Positions 50,164 to 58,970 are shown, counted from the stretch's first letter. The stretch: DNA of 64,000 bases from Clostridium beijerinckii (GCF_036699995.1 NZ_CP144906.1:371001-435000), one strand, 5' to 3'. Program-made: numbers and translations. The notes: generated by a model not told the origin, from the sequence alone.

Positions 50164-51018
50164 ATGAATAAATTATCAACATTTGATTTAGGAAGTTTCA
50201 ATATCAAGACAAGCCTAGGAGGAATATATGAAAATAGATTTATCTTAGATAATGAATCAGATAAATTTGGAGCAGAAACTTTAGAATTTGAAGGAAATAC
50301 TTATTTCTTTAATAGAGGTAATTTTAATAAAGAATTTACTAAAGCAAATAAGGAAATTGAAATACCATTACTTTATGCTATTGGTAAAGATGGATTAGAA
50401 GGAAACATAAATAGTATATTACACTTACCTGCCAGTCAATTTGCAATGAGGCAACAAATAATAGATAGGTTACAAGGAAAGACATTTAAATTTAAAGTAA
50501 ATTGTGTAGATCATGAAATAACATTTGATAAAGTTGGAGTATTAAAAGAAGGATTCGCTGCTTTCTATTCTCTTCCTAAAAGAAATAATGGATTAATAGC
50601 TATTATTGATATTGGAGGGCGTACAACAGATGTATTCACTTTTATAAATGGTAAGGAAGAAAAAGAAACATCTATCCCAGTAGGAACTATGAATTATTTT
50701 AAGATTATAGCAGATAGGCTTAATGCTCAAGGAGAAAATAGAAAAGTAGAAGATATATTTAAGTTAATAGATAATGGATTAATTGACCTGGAGGATTATA
50801 AAGACACGACAGGTAGCATTGGAAGTTTAATAATGAATGAAATAAAAATTGATGTAGAAAATTTAAAAGACTATGAAATAAAATTATGTGGTGGTGGAGC
50901 AGAATACTTCATTGAAGTTTTTAAAGATTCATTTAATAAAGTAGAACAATTAAATAATAGTCTATTATCTAATGTTAATGGTAGCCATTTTATAGGTAAA
51001 GCTAAGGGATTAGATTAA
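50164..51018 (+). CDS. ParM/Alp-like plasmid segregation actin
   Basis: 284 aa, AAAGGAAAGGG site. Actin-fold motifs: FDLGSFNIKTS (phosphate 1) near residue 6, LIAIIDIGGRTTDVFTF (phosphate 2) near 144, and KLCGGGAEYF (adenosine) near 240; LHLPASQF near 80. Short for a ParM (usually about 320). ParM/Alp filaments push plasmid copies apart. The small gene just downstream could encode the adaptor. The presence of such a gene implies that the element, or an ancestor, lives as a plasmid. Confidence 0.82.
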   Translation: MNKLSTFDLGSFNIKTSLGGIYENRFILDNESDKFGAETLEFEGNTYFFNRGNFNKEFTKANKEIEIPLLYAIGKDGLEGNINSILHLPASQFAMRQQIIDRLQGKTFKFKVNCVDHEITFDKVGVLKEGFAAFYSLPKRNNGLIAIIDIGGRTTDVFTFINGKEEKETSIPVGTMNYFKIIADRLNAQGENRKVEDIFKLIDNGLIDLEDYKDTTGSIGSLIMNEIKIDVENLKDYEIKLCGGGAEYFIEVFKDSFNKVEQLNNSLLSNVNGSHFIGKAKGLD

Positions 51019-51021
51019 TTT

Positions 51022-51109
51022 GTTACAACTTGTAACGGTTCGTGCTATATATTTATATATTTCAATTTATACAAGCAGATATGTAGCACGATATAACACT
51101 AAGTAGCAC
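51022..51109. repeat. Repeats between actin and adaptor genes, possible centromere
   Basis: Dyad GTTACAACTTGTAAC (51022-51036), then GTGCTA (51042-51047) in one orientation and TAGCAC (51084-51089 and 51104-51109) in the other. ParR-type proteins bind repeats next to their gene; binding is inferred only. Confidence 0.45.
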
Positions 51110-51126
51110 AAAAGGGGGTAAATGAT

Positions 51127-51345
51127 TTGAGAATAAATTTGTATCTTAGTGAAACCAATGAAAAAGATGTAATAATAGCTAAATATTTAAAGTTAAAATA
51201 TAGCCCAAAAGATTATATAAAAGAAATGTTATATGAAGCTGCTATAGGTCAGAGAGTAATGTCACTAGTAAATAAAGAAATATCAATAGATGCTCCAGAA
51301 GATGAATATGAAGAAATACAAGGAATTGATGGTATAGATTTATAA
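51127..51345 (+). CDS. Small RHH-like adaptor protein, ParR-type candidate
   Basis: 72 aa, TTG start after GGGGGTAA. RINLYLSETNEKDVIIAKYLKLKYSPKDYIKEMLYEAA has the strand and helices of a ribbon-helix-helix fold; the C-terminus is acidic (DAPEDEYEEI), as in ParR tails that cap actin filaments. Placement directly after the actin-like gene supports the ParR role. Confidence 0.62.
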   Translation: MRINLYLSETNEKDVIIAKYLKLKYSPKDYIKEMLYEAAIGQRVMSLVNKEISIDAPEDEYEEIQGIDGIDL

Positions 51346-51557
51346 ATTATGCAATTAGAATCTATATGTTTAAGTTGAGATATACGATTTTTTAGAAGGA
51401 TTAGATGGCAAATTAATTAACAAAAGAATATGTAAAGTGAGCATATGAAGAAGTCAATGTATTAGATTTCTAGTAGTGTACTAATAGTGCACTATTGTCC
51501 ATAAGGGCTTTTAGAATAGCCATTTATAAATTTTAAAAGAGAGTAGGAGAGAGGTTA

Positions 51558-51803
51558 ATGAATATTTATTATGTAAAGAATGGGGTTAAAGTAAAAGATA
51601 ATGAACGAGTAAATAATATAGAAATTAAGGGTAGGAAAAAAGAAGAAGACCTCAGAGTAGAAAGAGTTGTGGCACATGTTACTGGAACAGAAAAAGAACT
51701 AATTAAGGAATTAGCAAAAGAGAATGGAATGGATATTAGCAGTTTTATAAGATGCTTATGCCTATATCAGTATAATAAAATGGTAAGGGGAATAGTTAAA
51801 TGA
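51558..51803 (+). CDS. RHH protein, plasmid type
   Basis: 81 aa, GGAGAGAGG site. Basic N-terminal half (IEIKGRKKEEDLRVERVV) followed by VTGTEKELIKELAKENGMDISSFIRCLC, an RHH/MobC-like DNA-binding pattern. Its stop overlaps the start of the next gene. The gap 51346-51557 before it has no gene. Confidence 0.6.
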   Translation: MNIYYVKNGVKVKDNERVNNIEIKGRKKEEDLRVERVVAHVTGTEKELIKELAKENGMDISSFIRCLCLYQYNKMVRGIVK

Positions 51804-52099
51804 ATAATCTATTTAGAGATTCATTTCTAGGCTTAAATTATGGCTTTTGGTTCTTTGCATTTCCTTTAGCAATTATATGGATAAGCAGCCACTTCTACCT
51901 TAAGGGAAAAGACAAAAATACACTTAGAGCTTTAGAAGATTTTGGAATACTAGAAGATTTAGAAGAATCAGAGCTATTTAAAATTGAATTCAAAATAAAT
52001 AAAGAAGAAAAGTGGAAAATAGGACAAGTAATTAAAAGATCTAAGTATGATACTATAGATGAACTTATTAGAAATTCCTTATATGAAATGATTAAATAA
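51800..52099 (+). CDS. Membrane-anchored protein with RHH-like C-terminus
   Basis: 99 aa. One transmembrane segment at about 13-33 (LNYGFWFFAFPLAIIWISSHFYL), a charged linker, then KIEFKINKEEKWKIGQVIKRSKYDTIDELIRNSLYEMI, which has the strand-helix-helix form of an RHH domain. A membrane-tethered DNA-binding protein in a plasmid module is unusual. Overlaps the previous gene by 4 bp. Confidence 0.6.
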   Translation: MNNLFRDSFLGLNYGFWFFAFPLAIIWISSHFYLKGKDKNTLRALEDFGILEDLEESELFKIEFKINKEEKWKIGQVIKRSKYDTIDELIRNSLYEMIK

Positions 52100-52115
52100 T
52101 TTTTCAAGATACATG

Positions 52116-52153
52116 ATAAAGGCCAAGATAAAGTTAATTATCATGGCCTTTAT
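52116..52153. terminator. Bidirectional terminator
   Basis: 10-bp perfect stem ATAAAGGCCA / TGGCCTTTAT between convergent genes. Confidence 0.72.
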
Positions 52154-52305
52154 TAATCATTATCTTTTATTTTATAATGATCTTTTAAAATTTTTGCTAT
52201 CATGTTGCTTACAGTTCTATCTTCATATGCTGCTTCCTCTATTAGTTTTTCATAAACTTTTTTAGGAATTATAGTAGTAACTTTAGTATTTTTCTTACTT
52301 ATCAT
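52153..52305 (-). CDS. CopG-like RHH protein
   Basis: 50 aa. KVTTIIPKKVYEKLIEEAAYEDRTVSNMIAKILKDHY is a clear RHH domain. The start is awkward: GGAGG abuts the ATG at 52305, so ATA 52302 or another codon may be used. Convergent with the previous operon. Probably a plasmid copy or partition regulator. Confidence 0.72.
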   Translation of the reverse strand: MISKKNTKVTTIIPKKVYEKLIEEAAYEDRTVSNMIAKILKDHYKIKDND

Positions 52306-52389
52306 CCTCCATCACCTGTATATAAGTATACATATGGTATATAATTATTTGTTTAAGGTTCGGAAGGGTTCGGAACCTTTTGGGTATAT

Positions 52390-52608
52390 TTATTTATGCT
52401 TATTATTTTTTCTACTCATGATAAAATAATCAAAAACCTTATAAGGGGTAATTTTTAAATATTTTGCTAAACCTAAAATTATATCTAATGTAGGGTTACA
52501 AGATTCAGGATGATTTTCAATTTGAGATATATACGTATCACGAATTCTTAATTGAGATGCTAATTCTCTTTGGGTAAATTTCTTCTCTTTTCGCCTTCGC
52601 CTTATCAT
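52390..52608 (-). CDS. XRE-family HTH regulator
   Basis: 72 aa; single HTH with FTQRELASQLRIRDTYISQIENHPESCNPTLDIILGLAKYL. It looks like a Cro/CI-type regulator, separate from the main repressor at the left end. It is divergent from the gene at 52983. 52609-52982 between them has no gene; it holds an inverted repeat TAAACTT / AAGTTTA (52869-52893) that overlaps a weak promoter (CTGTCA, 17 nt, TACAAT at 52901). Confidence 0.82.
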   Translation of the reverse strand: MIRRRRKEKKFTQRELASQLRIRDTYISQIENHPESCNPTLDIILGLAKYLKITPYKVFDYFIMSRKNNKHK

Positions 52609-52982
52609 AAAATCACCTCTATGAAAATAATATAGTTATCGCAGAATGATTATAAATGTTATTAATTAAAGGGTTTATTTGTGTAAATAAAAAACATCTA
52701 AAAATTTTTAATGACAAAAAAAGAGTGTATTAGTTTTAAATTTTAAAATTATTAAATTATATAATTTCACAACATATTAAAATGACAAAAAATATTAATA
52801 TAGGTATAATATTTACATTCTTTATTATAACTATTCGCTTACAATAAATGTAATAGTCGAATAAAGTCTAAACTTCACTGTCAGTAAAGTTTATTTATGA
52901 TACAATCAACTTGTACAGAAAAGAAGAAGTTGATCAACCTCTTTTAAACCAAAGTATAAATGAATGGGAAGAGGGACTATGT

Positions 52983-53162
52983 ATGGAGAGAAATATTTAT
53001 AAGACTAATAATGAATATATTTTAGATGTTCTTGAAGAGGAAGAGGAACGCCTGTTAGATATATTGGGTTCAATATTAATAGGAGAAGATAAATATTTAT
53101 TTTATAGATACATTTCTATAAGAGATACAATAGATGACATTAAATCTAATAAGGCAATATAA
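52983..53162 (+). CDS. Small acidic protein at the prophage right end
   Basis: 59 aa from ATG 52983 after GAGGGA; a frame opened by TTG at 52911 is less likely. Rich in Glu (LDVLEEEEERLLDIL), ends DTIDDIKSNKAI. Last gene before attR; possible partner of the XRE regulator. No family recognised. Confidence 0.6.
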   Translation: MERNIYKTNNEYILDVLEEEEERLLDILGSILIGEDKYLFYRYISIRDTIDDIKSNKAI

Positions 53163-53178
53163 TTTAGCAAAATAAAAT

Positions 53179-53223
53179 AAACTTTAAGCTAAAATATATG
53201 ATTGATATTTTAGCTTAAAGTTT
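53179..53223 (+). terminator. Terminator at the prophage right end
   Basis: 19-bp perfect inverted repeat starting AAACTTTAAGC and ending GCTTAAAGTTT, 7-nt loop, then TT. Very stable; isolates the element from chromosomal genes. Confidence 0.85.
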
Positions 53224-53252
53224 TTCCTACATTATATATAGGGGGATAAGTG

Positions 53253-53281
53253 TAACACACATTAACACATTTTTAACACAT
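53253..53281. promoter_or_regulatory. Candidate integrase arm-type sites, right
   Basis: Three TAACACA copies starting at 53253, 53263 and 53274 (10-11 bp apart, same helix face). 53261-53281 is identical to 3054-3074 at the left end. About 100 bp inside attR; the stretch 53282-53384 holds no gene. Confidence 0.58.
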
Positions 53282-53384
53282 AAGTTTTATTAAAGCTAAG
53301 AATGTGTAGGACAAGCCAAGAAATCGGAGATTAGTAATAATAACGATTAAGAAAACTTAAGAGAAATTTATTTAATATAAAAAA

Positions 53385-53429
53385 GAATCCAGAAGTCGTG
53401 GGTTCGAATCCCACCAAGTGTACCATAAG
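53385..53429 (+). repeat. attR: attR core, 45-bp direct repeat
   Basis: Identical to 2960-3004. Left of it is phage DNA, so the copy is only the 3' part of tRNA-Arg(TCG) and cannot make a functional tRNA. Confidence 0.93.
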
Positions 53430-53436
53430 AATAGTG

Positions 53437-53478
53437 ATGCCAACAATTTAGAGTCTTTCTGAATTGTTGGCATTTTCT
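53437..53478 (+). terminator. Original tRNA-Arg terminator
   Basis: 12-bp stem starting ATGCCAACAATT (53437-53448) pairs with AATTGTTGGCAT (53462-53473), then TTTC. It lies just past attR, the position expected for the chromosomal tRNA terminator before integration. Confidence 0.78.
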
Positions 53479-53586
53479 ATTTATAGAGTATAAAAAACTA
53501 GCATTTAAGTTATGATTACATTTTTGCCTAATTTTTCATTATATAGTAATATGTTAGAAGGTAATATATTTAATGGGGGAATAATA

Positions 53587-53682
53587 ATGAAACAATTAAA
53601 AAAATTATGTCAATTCTGAATATTTTTTTGTTATTAGATGGAATATATGGGTATGAAAATAAATCTCATCTAGTACAGTAAA
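53587..53682 (+). pseudogene. Remnant of a small secreted protein gene
   Basis: After GGGGGA an ATG opens KQLKKLC and stops at a TGA; in another frame MSILNIFLLLDGIYGYENKS continues to 53682. Joined, they look like a signal peptide and start of a secreted protein, broken by a frameshift. The rest of 53479-54003 shows no gene. Confidence 0.35.
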
Positions 53683-54003
53683 AAACTATTTTGAGAAAAT
53701 TAAGAAGTGATAAAATCATGATTTTGCACAGTTAGTTAGTAAAACTTTAGATAATTTATATGATTGGAATGATAGGAAAGAAAATAAATAACAAGTTCGT
53801 TTTCTGAATTGCTTACTGCAAGTTGTGTTGCATATTAAGTCACTATATTTAGAGATTGAAGTCTTAACATTATTAATATAATGTAGAGTTTTCTTAGTTG
53901 TTGAAATTTTTGGAAAAGTAATTTGAGAAATACGCAAACTGAGTAATGAAGGTGTATGGAAATAATATATGGTTAACCGATAGAGTAGGTAGTAGGTGGA
54001 GAA

Positions 54004-55116
54004 ATGACTAAAAGAGGAGTATTAATATTTATCATTTTAAGTATGATTACATTTGCTTTTTATGCTTATAACATTAACGTAGAGTCAAGGGGATTTATTA
54101 ATGAGATGATTAATAAAGTAGAGGGAAAAACATTAAATTCAAAATTTCAAACAAAAATTAAATCTGGGAATTTATCAACTGACTATAATATAGATCAAGT
54201 GCTTAAGGATATAGATAAATTGCAGTTAAATACTTTAAATGTTCCAGTAGTTATAAATATAGATAGTAGAACTTCTAGTAATATGACAATAGATAAAGGA
54301 AGTGAAAAGAGGGCTATTGAATTATTTGAAAAATTAAGATGGAAGAAAATAAATATAATATTAGAACCTTACCCATGGATTGAAAACGGAAGTGTGGGAG
54401 AGACAGAATGGAAACCAGATAATATAGATGAATTTTTTAATAACTGGACTAATAATGTTTTGGGAAATTTAATTAAAGATATAGCCATACCGTACCATGT
54501 TGACGCATTAAACATAGGGACCAGTTTTGTGTATATGGAATCTAATGAGCGGAAAATGTGTGATATGGTTGATTACGTTAGAGATCGTTACAAAGGTCTA
54601 TTAACTTATAGAACAAATTTTTGGGTTACAGCGAAAGATTTCTCACCAGAATTTACAGATAAGTATAATGAAAAATTAAATAATAGGATATTTTCAAAGG
54701 TAGATTTCATTTCTATAGCAGCTTATTTTGAACTTACTTCTAATGACACTAATACAGTAGAAAATTTAATAAGTTCATTAGAGCGTAGCCAAATATATGA
54801 TAGAAAACAAAATATAAAACAGGAAGTAAAAAACTTCTATGATAAATGGAATAAGCCAATTTTCTTTGGAGAATTAGGTTTTCCGAGAACTAATAAGGCT
54901 TCTGTTCAACCACATAATCCGTTGATTTCTAATATTGTAAATAATAAGGAACAGGCAAATTGCTTTGAAGCATATAGAAGTGTGTTTGAAAATGAATCTT
55001 GGAACCTGGGATTCTCTATATTTGCAATAGGTGAAACTAGTGGCGATAAGAAGTATTATCCAAGTGAGGAAAGTGCTGAAATCATAAGAAAATGGTATAC
55101 AAAAAATGAAAGCTAA
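54004..55116 (+). CDS. Membrane-anchored TIM-barrel glycosidase-like protein
   Basis: 370 aa; GTGGAG site. N-terminal membrane anchor (residues 6-25). The rest has TIM-barrel beta-alpha rhythm: TLNVPVVINIDS, KINIILEPYPWI with WKPDNIDEFFNNW, DALNIGTSF, DFISIAAYFELT and KPIFFGELGFP (likely catalytic Glu near 293), then SWNLGFSIFAIG. This is the pattern of GH113/GTA-like mannanase-type enzymes; substrate not known. Sits at the chromosome side of the prophage. Confidence 0.68.
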   Translation: MTKRGVLIFIILSMITFAFYAYNINVESRGFINEMINKVEGKTLNSKFQTKIKSGNLSTDYNIDQVLKDIDKLQLNTLNVPVVINIDSRTSSNMTIDKGSEKRAIELFEKLRWKKINIILEPYPWIENGSVGETEWKPDNIDEFFNNWTNNVLGNLIKDIAIPYHVDALNIGTSFVYMESNERKMCDMVDYVRDRYKGLLTYRTNFWVTAKDFSPEFTDKYNEKLNNRIFSKVDFISIAAYFELTSNDTNTVENLISSLERSQIYDRKQNIKQEVKNFYDKWNKPIFFGELGFPRTNKASVQPHNPLISNIVNNKEQANCFEAYRSVFENESWNLGFSIFAIGETSGDKKYYPSEESAEIIRKWYTKNES

Positions 55117-55410
55117 TAAAGGATATACTTAGAGAAAGATTAGTAAAAGTGTATATGGGTTCTAACTTATAAAGTTTATAGTGTATAAAATTCTTATGCA
55201 GAATATGATATTCATAAGATATTTTATGATAAGTATTTTTTTAGAGCCTATATATAACTTTGAGAAAAAATTATAAGGCTTTTAGGGCTTTCTCATGGTA
55301 GTGAATGCATTTACATATTTATGTATAAGTAGTAAAATAAAGAATGGTGAGAGAATTAAAGAAATCTAAAGATAATTTCATTGAAAAACGTTTACGGGGA
55401 GGTACACATT

Positions 55411-57459
55411 GTGAGTACAGGAGGAATTAGAAGGCTTTCAAAATCTATCAAATTTGAGTTGTTGATAGAATGGAGCTTTTTTTTTATTTTTATGGGATTT
55501 CTGATTATTATAAATAACTATAGTAATTTATTTTTTCATACTGGAATTGAGTTATTTATTAATTTTATTTTTGCATTAGTATTTGTATTTGCTTTTAACA
55601 CCTACAGAATCAATAAGAACAACTTCTTATTAATATTAGGAATTGGGTACTTTTTTGTAGCAGTACTAGGGATATTTCATATGCTTACTTATACTGGAAT
55701 GCCTTTTTTAACTAATATAGATGGATTAAAGATAGCAACCCAATTCTGGATTGCTTCAAGATATATGGGTGCTTTTACATGTTTGATTGCAATAATATTC
55801 AAAGTGAGCCCACAAAGGAATGTTAATCCTTACGTATTGTTCATTGCTTATTTTTGCATAACAATATTTTTGATATCGTCAATATGTATATTTAAGTTTT
55901 TTCCAGATTGTTATGTAGAAAATGTGGGGTTGACCTCCTTCAAAATAGTTAGTGAATATGTATTATGTACTGCATTTTTAATAATTGCTGCTGTATTTTT
56001 TATATTCAAAAAAAATATTGATAGATATTTATTTGTATGTTTTGAATGCTTTCTCATATTATCAGGAGTATGTGAAATGTTTTTTGTAAGTTATATATTT
56101 CCCTCAGAATTTACTACTATAATAGGACATACTATAATGATTCTTTCTGCATATTTTTTATACAAAGGGGTTGTAGAGACAGGACTTAGAAAGCCTTATA
56201 ATCTTATGAATAGTGATTTATATATGGCTGATAACAAAGTGAAATTATTTGAAGAAATAATATTTAATAATGAAGAATGTCTTAATATGATAATAAACAA
56301 CTCAGACAATGCGATATTTGTTATTAGTAATAATAAGTTTATATTTGCGAACAAGAAAATGGCTGAACTTTTGGGAGCGGAAAAGGTTGAAGAAATAATA
56401 GGTATAGACATTGAGAAGATAATTACAGATGAAGTTAAAAATGCAGTTTATAGAAGAATAGATAATGCTATATCCAATAAATTAAGTACACCATTTGTTG
56501 AAAGTAAGTTATTGAGACTTGATGGTAAACAAGTGGATATTGAAGTTACAAATAGTTTTTGTATGTATAAAGGACAACCTTCGGCTATGGTTATGCTTAG
56601 GGATATTACCTCAAGAAAACAAATACAACTTTTGGAAAACAATATTGAGGAAAATAAAAAATTGATAAGTAAAACTACGGAACTAAATAAGATGATGACA
56701 GAATTCTTTTCTAATATATCCCATGAGCTTAAAACACCATTGAATGTACTTTTGGGGGCTGTTCAGATCTTATCATTGTCAGGCAATGATGAAAATAAGT
56801 TAGAATCAGGTAAATACTTAAAAACAATGAAACAAAATTGTTATAGGCTTGTAAGACTTGTAAATAATCTTATTGACATATCAAAATTTGATTCTGGATA
56901 CTTTAAAATGAATCTTCAGAACTACAATGTTGTAAGTGTTATTGAAGATATAACATTATCAGTTGCAGATTATGCAAATAATAAAGGGATTGACTTAATA
57001 TTTGATACAGATGTGGAAGAAAAGGATATGGCAATCGACTTGGATAAAATTGAAAGGATAATGCTAAACCTATTATCTAATGCTATTAAATTTACCGATA
57101 GAGGAGGACAGATATTGGTTAATATGTATGATAAAAAAGATAATATTGTAATATCTGTTAAAGACAATGGAGTTGGAATGCCTAAGGATAAACTGAATAT
57201 GATTTTTGAAAGATTTGGTCAGGTAGATAAAACTCTTGCACGTAATAGTCAAGGTAGTGGTATAGGGCTATCTCTTGTAAAATCAATTGTAGATATGCAT
57301 AATGGTGATATTAAAGCCTTTAGTGAATTGGGAAAAGGCAGCGAGTTTGTAGTTAAGCTACCTGTTAAATCTGTTGAAGATAAACAATCCTCTGATGGAC
57401 GTTTATATGAAAGTAAAGTAGAAAAGATAAGCATTGAGTTTTCGGATATATATTATTAA
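55411..57459 (+). CDS. MASE3-PAS hybrid sensor histidine kinase
   Basis: 682 aa from GTG 55411, seven bases after GGGGAGGT; upstream 55117-55410 has no gene. Residues 15-255 hold about seven membrane spans with the MASE3 pattern (FFVAVLGIFHMLTYTGMPF). A PAS domain lies about 288-395 (IINNSDNAIFVISNNKFIFANKKMA). HisKA has FSNISHELKTPLN with the phospho-His near 437; HATPase has the N box NLLSNAIKF near 552, DNGVGMPKD near 587 and GSGIGLSLVKSI near 616. No receiver domain, and the partner regulator is not adjacent. Confidence 0.92.
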   Translation: MSTGGIRRLSKSIKFELLIEWSFFFIFMGFLIIINNYSNLFFHTGIELFINFIFALVFVFAFNTYRINKNNFLLILGIGYFFVAVLGIFHMLTYTGMPFLTNIDGLKIATQFWIASRYMGAFTCLIAIIFKVSPQRNVNPYVLFIAYFCITIFLISSICIFKFFPDCYVENVGLTSFKIVSEYVLCTAFLIIAAVFFIFKKNIDRYLFVCFECFLILSGVCEMFFVSYIFPSEFTTIIGHTIMILSAYFLYKGVVETGLRKPYNLMNSDLYMADNKVKLFEEIIFNNEECLNMIINNSDNAIFVISNNKFIFANKKMAELLGAEKVEEIIGIDIEKIITDEVKNAVYRRIDNAISNKLSTPFVESKLLRLDGKQVDIEVTNSFCMYKGQPSAMVMLRDITSRKQIQLLENNIEENKKLISKTTELNKMMTEFFSNISHELKTPLNVLLGAVQILSLSGNDENKLESGKYLKTMKQNCYRLVRLVNNLIDISKFDSGYFKMNLQNYNVVSVIEDITLSVADYANNKGIDLIFDTDVEEKDMAIDLDKIERIMLNLLSNAIKFTDRGGQILVNMYDKKDNIVISVKDNGVGMPKDKLNMIFERFGQVDKTLARNSQGSGIGLSLVKSIVDMHNGDIKAFSELGKGSEFVVKLPVKSVEDKQSSDGRLYESKVEKISIEFSDIYY

Positions 57460-57561
57460 ATTTTTAAATATTCATAATGACCTGTGTAGAGTACAACATG
57501 TAAGTGGTGATAAATATTAATAATATTGATTTAGTATTATAAAGTAAATGGAGGATATATA

Positions 57562-57945
57562 ATGGAAGTTTTTATTTATAGGACTTATGATGAGTGGTTT
57601 GATGATAAACCCACTGAAACATTGGAGGGCGAGGTGAATTCTATATACAATGGAGTTTTGGTTATTGATACATTGGAAGACTTCAAGAAGTATAGGCAAA
57701 TACTTTCGTTAAGAAATAACTTTGCTATTGTTTATAAACTTTCATATGGTTTTTTATCGTATGCTAAAGAAATCAATATTTATTCAAATTTTAATTCTTG
57801 GCAGAACTCTAATCCGGAAATTACTATTATGGGGGAAGTATGTGAAAGTGAATCTACAGATAGTCACTTAGTCTTCATAACTCAAGAGGGATTTAAACAG
57901 TGCATATCTTTATATGGAATTTATGCAGTAACATATGAAAGGTAG
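57562..57945 (+). CDS. Unknown protein with internal duplication
   Basis: 127 aa, GGAGG site. Two halves are alike: YRTYDEWFDDKPTETLEGEV...FKKYRQILSLRNNFAIVYK and YSNFNSWQNSNPEITIMGEV...FKQCISLYGIYAVTYER. Family not recognised. It heads the cluster leading to the ATP-grasp protein and is probably co-transcribed with it. Confidence 0.7.
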   Translation: MEVFIYRTYDEWFDDKPTETLEGEVNSIYNGVLVIDTLEDFKKYRQILSLRNNFAIVYKLSYGFLSYAKEINIYSNFNSWQNSNPEITIMGEVCESESTDSHLVFITQEGFKQCISLYGIYAVTYER

Positions 57946-57951
57946 GATTAT

Positions 57952-58581
57952 ATGCATCTACAAGATATAGATTTAAGAAAGGTGTATAGAATATGGAAAT
58001 CAAACTTAGGACCATTTCAAGGGTTCTTCAGAAGTACACCATTTGTTTCACTTCAAACCTATGATAATTTTATGTTGAAAGAAGAAAATACATGCCAATG
58101 TAATAAAAATGTATTGGATATAGTAGTAGAAAATTGTAGTAAGAATAATTTTTTTATAGTTGATTTATCTATTGATGAGATTCTAAATTTAGCATTTATA
58201 TTAAACAATGAATATTCTATAAAACCAATTCTAAACGTTAATTTATTATTTCATCCGTTTGGAATAATAGGAACAAAAGAGAATATTAATAAATTGATAA
58301 ATAATGGTTTGAATTTAAAGGAAGTAAGCACTGAAAAGTTTGTTATGCTGATACCGTATGATAGATATAATGATGATTTTAAGATTGATGATTTAAAAGA
58401 TAAATTGAATAATCAATATGGAATAAATGATGATGATCTTCCAAATACGGATATGCTAAAAATTCTTGGCTACACTAAAATAACTATTTTGACTATGAAT
58501 AAGATTAAAGATGACTTACAGGATTATATAAATTTTATAAATGAGGATATAGAAGTAGAAGTGATAAAGGTGAGGGTATAA
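57952..58581 (+). CDS. Unknown protein in ATP-grasp cluster
   Basis: 209 aa, AAAGGTAGG site. Alpha/beta protein with VYRIWKSNLGPFQGFFRSTPFVSL at the start, CQCNKNVLDIVVENC, and a C-terminal basic end. No family recognised. Its stop overlaps the start of the next gene, so they are coupled. Confidence 0.7.
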   Translation: MHLQDIDLRKVYRIWKSNLGPFQGFFRSTPFVSLQTYDNFMLKEENTCQCNKNVLDIVVENCSKNNFFIVDLSIDEILNLAFILNNEYSIKPILNVNLLFHPFGIIGTKENINKLINNGLNLKEVSTEKFVMLIPYDRYNDDFKIDDLKDKLNNQYGINDDDLPNTDMLKILGYTKITILTMNKIKDDLQDYINFINEDIEVEVIKVRV

Positions 58582-58895
58582 TGAAAGATTTCAAGCAGAT
58601 AGTAAAGAAAAATAAGAGGAAAGCATTATCCATTGCGGTAGCTGCTGCATTTTTTGTAAGTGGACCGCTTGGATTTACAGGCTGTTACAACCCTCAAAAA
58701 GAAGATGATGAAGACCAAGATGGAAATGGTTCTAGTTATAGTGGCGGTGGGCACGTTGGAGGTTGGAACAGTTTTAGTGGTGGTTCATCTATAAATAGTG
58801 ACTCTTCTAGCAAGAGCAAAGCTAGCATATCAGATTCGTCAGGTGGTAAATCAGCAGGATACTCTGGATCAAAGGGAGGAAGTTCATCAAGTTAG
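58581..58895 (+). CDS. Gly/Ser-rich exported protein (YgiB/YjfM-like position)
   Basis: 104 aa. N-terminal basic region and hydrophobic signal (RKALSIAVAAAFFVSGPLGFTGC), the last Cys a possible lipobox-like residue, then an acidic stretch and a long Gly/Ser-rich tail with repeated SGG. In enterobacteria small exported Ser-rich proteins accompany YgiC-type synthetases; here the order is similar. It may be the substrate or cell-surface partner of the ATP-grasp protein. Confidence 0.65.
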   Translation: MKDFKQIVKKNKRKALSIAVAAAFFVSGPLGFTGCYNPQKEDDEDQDGNGSSYSGGGHVGGWNSFSGGSSINSDSSSKSKASISDSSGGKSAGYSGSKGGSSSS

Positions 58896-58970
58896 CATAA
58901 GCGATAAGACAATTAAAATTTTAAGTATCTTTATGTATGTAAAGAAATTATTTAGGATGTGGATTACTCT

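Larger units (their letters stand above)
2960..53429. mobile_element. Integrated temperate phage / phage-plasmid, about 50.4 kb
   Basis: Bounded by a perfect 45-bp direct repeat at 2960-3004 and 53385-53429 that contains the 3' end of tRNA-Arg(TCG). Inside are integrase, repressor, replication, packaging, head, tail and lysis genes in the usual siphovirus order. Capsid genes of the major capsid E/DUF4355 type, a Dit and Tal baseplate and a long tape measure (1826 aa) indicate a long, non-contractile tail. The right 7 kb carries plasmid-type genes. One gene, the SNF2 helicase, is disrupted; the other core modules look intact. Confidence 0.93.
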
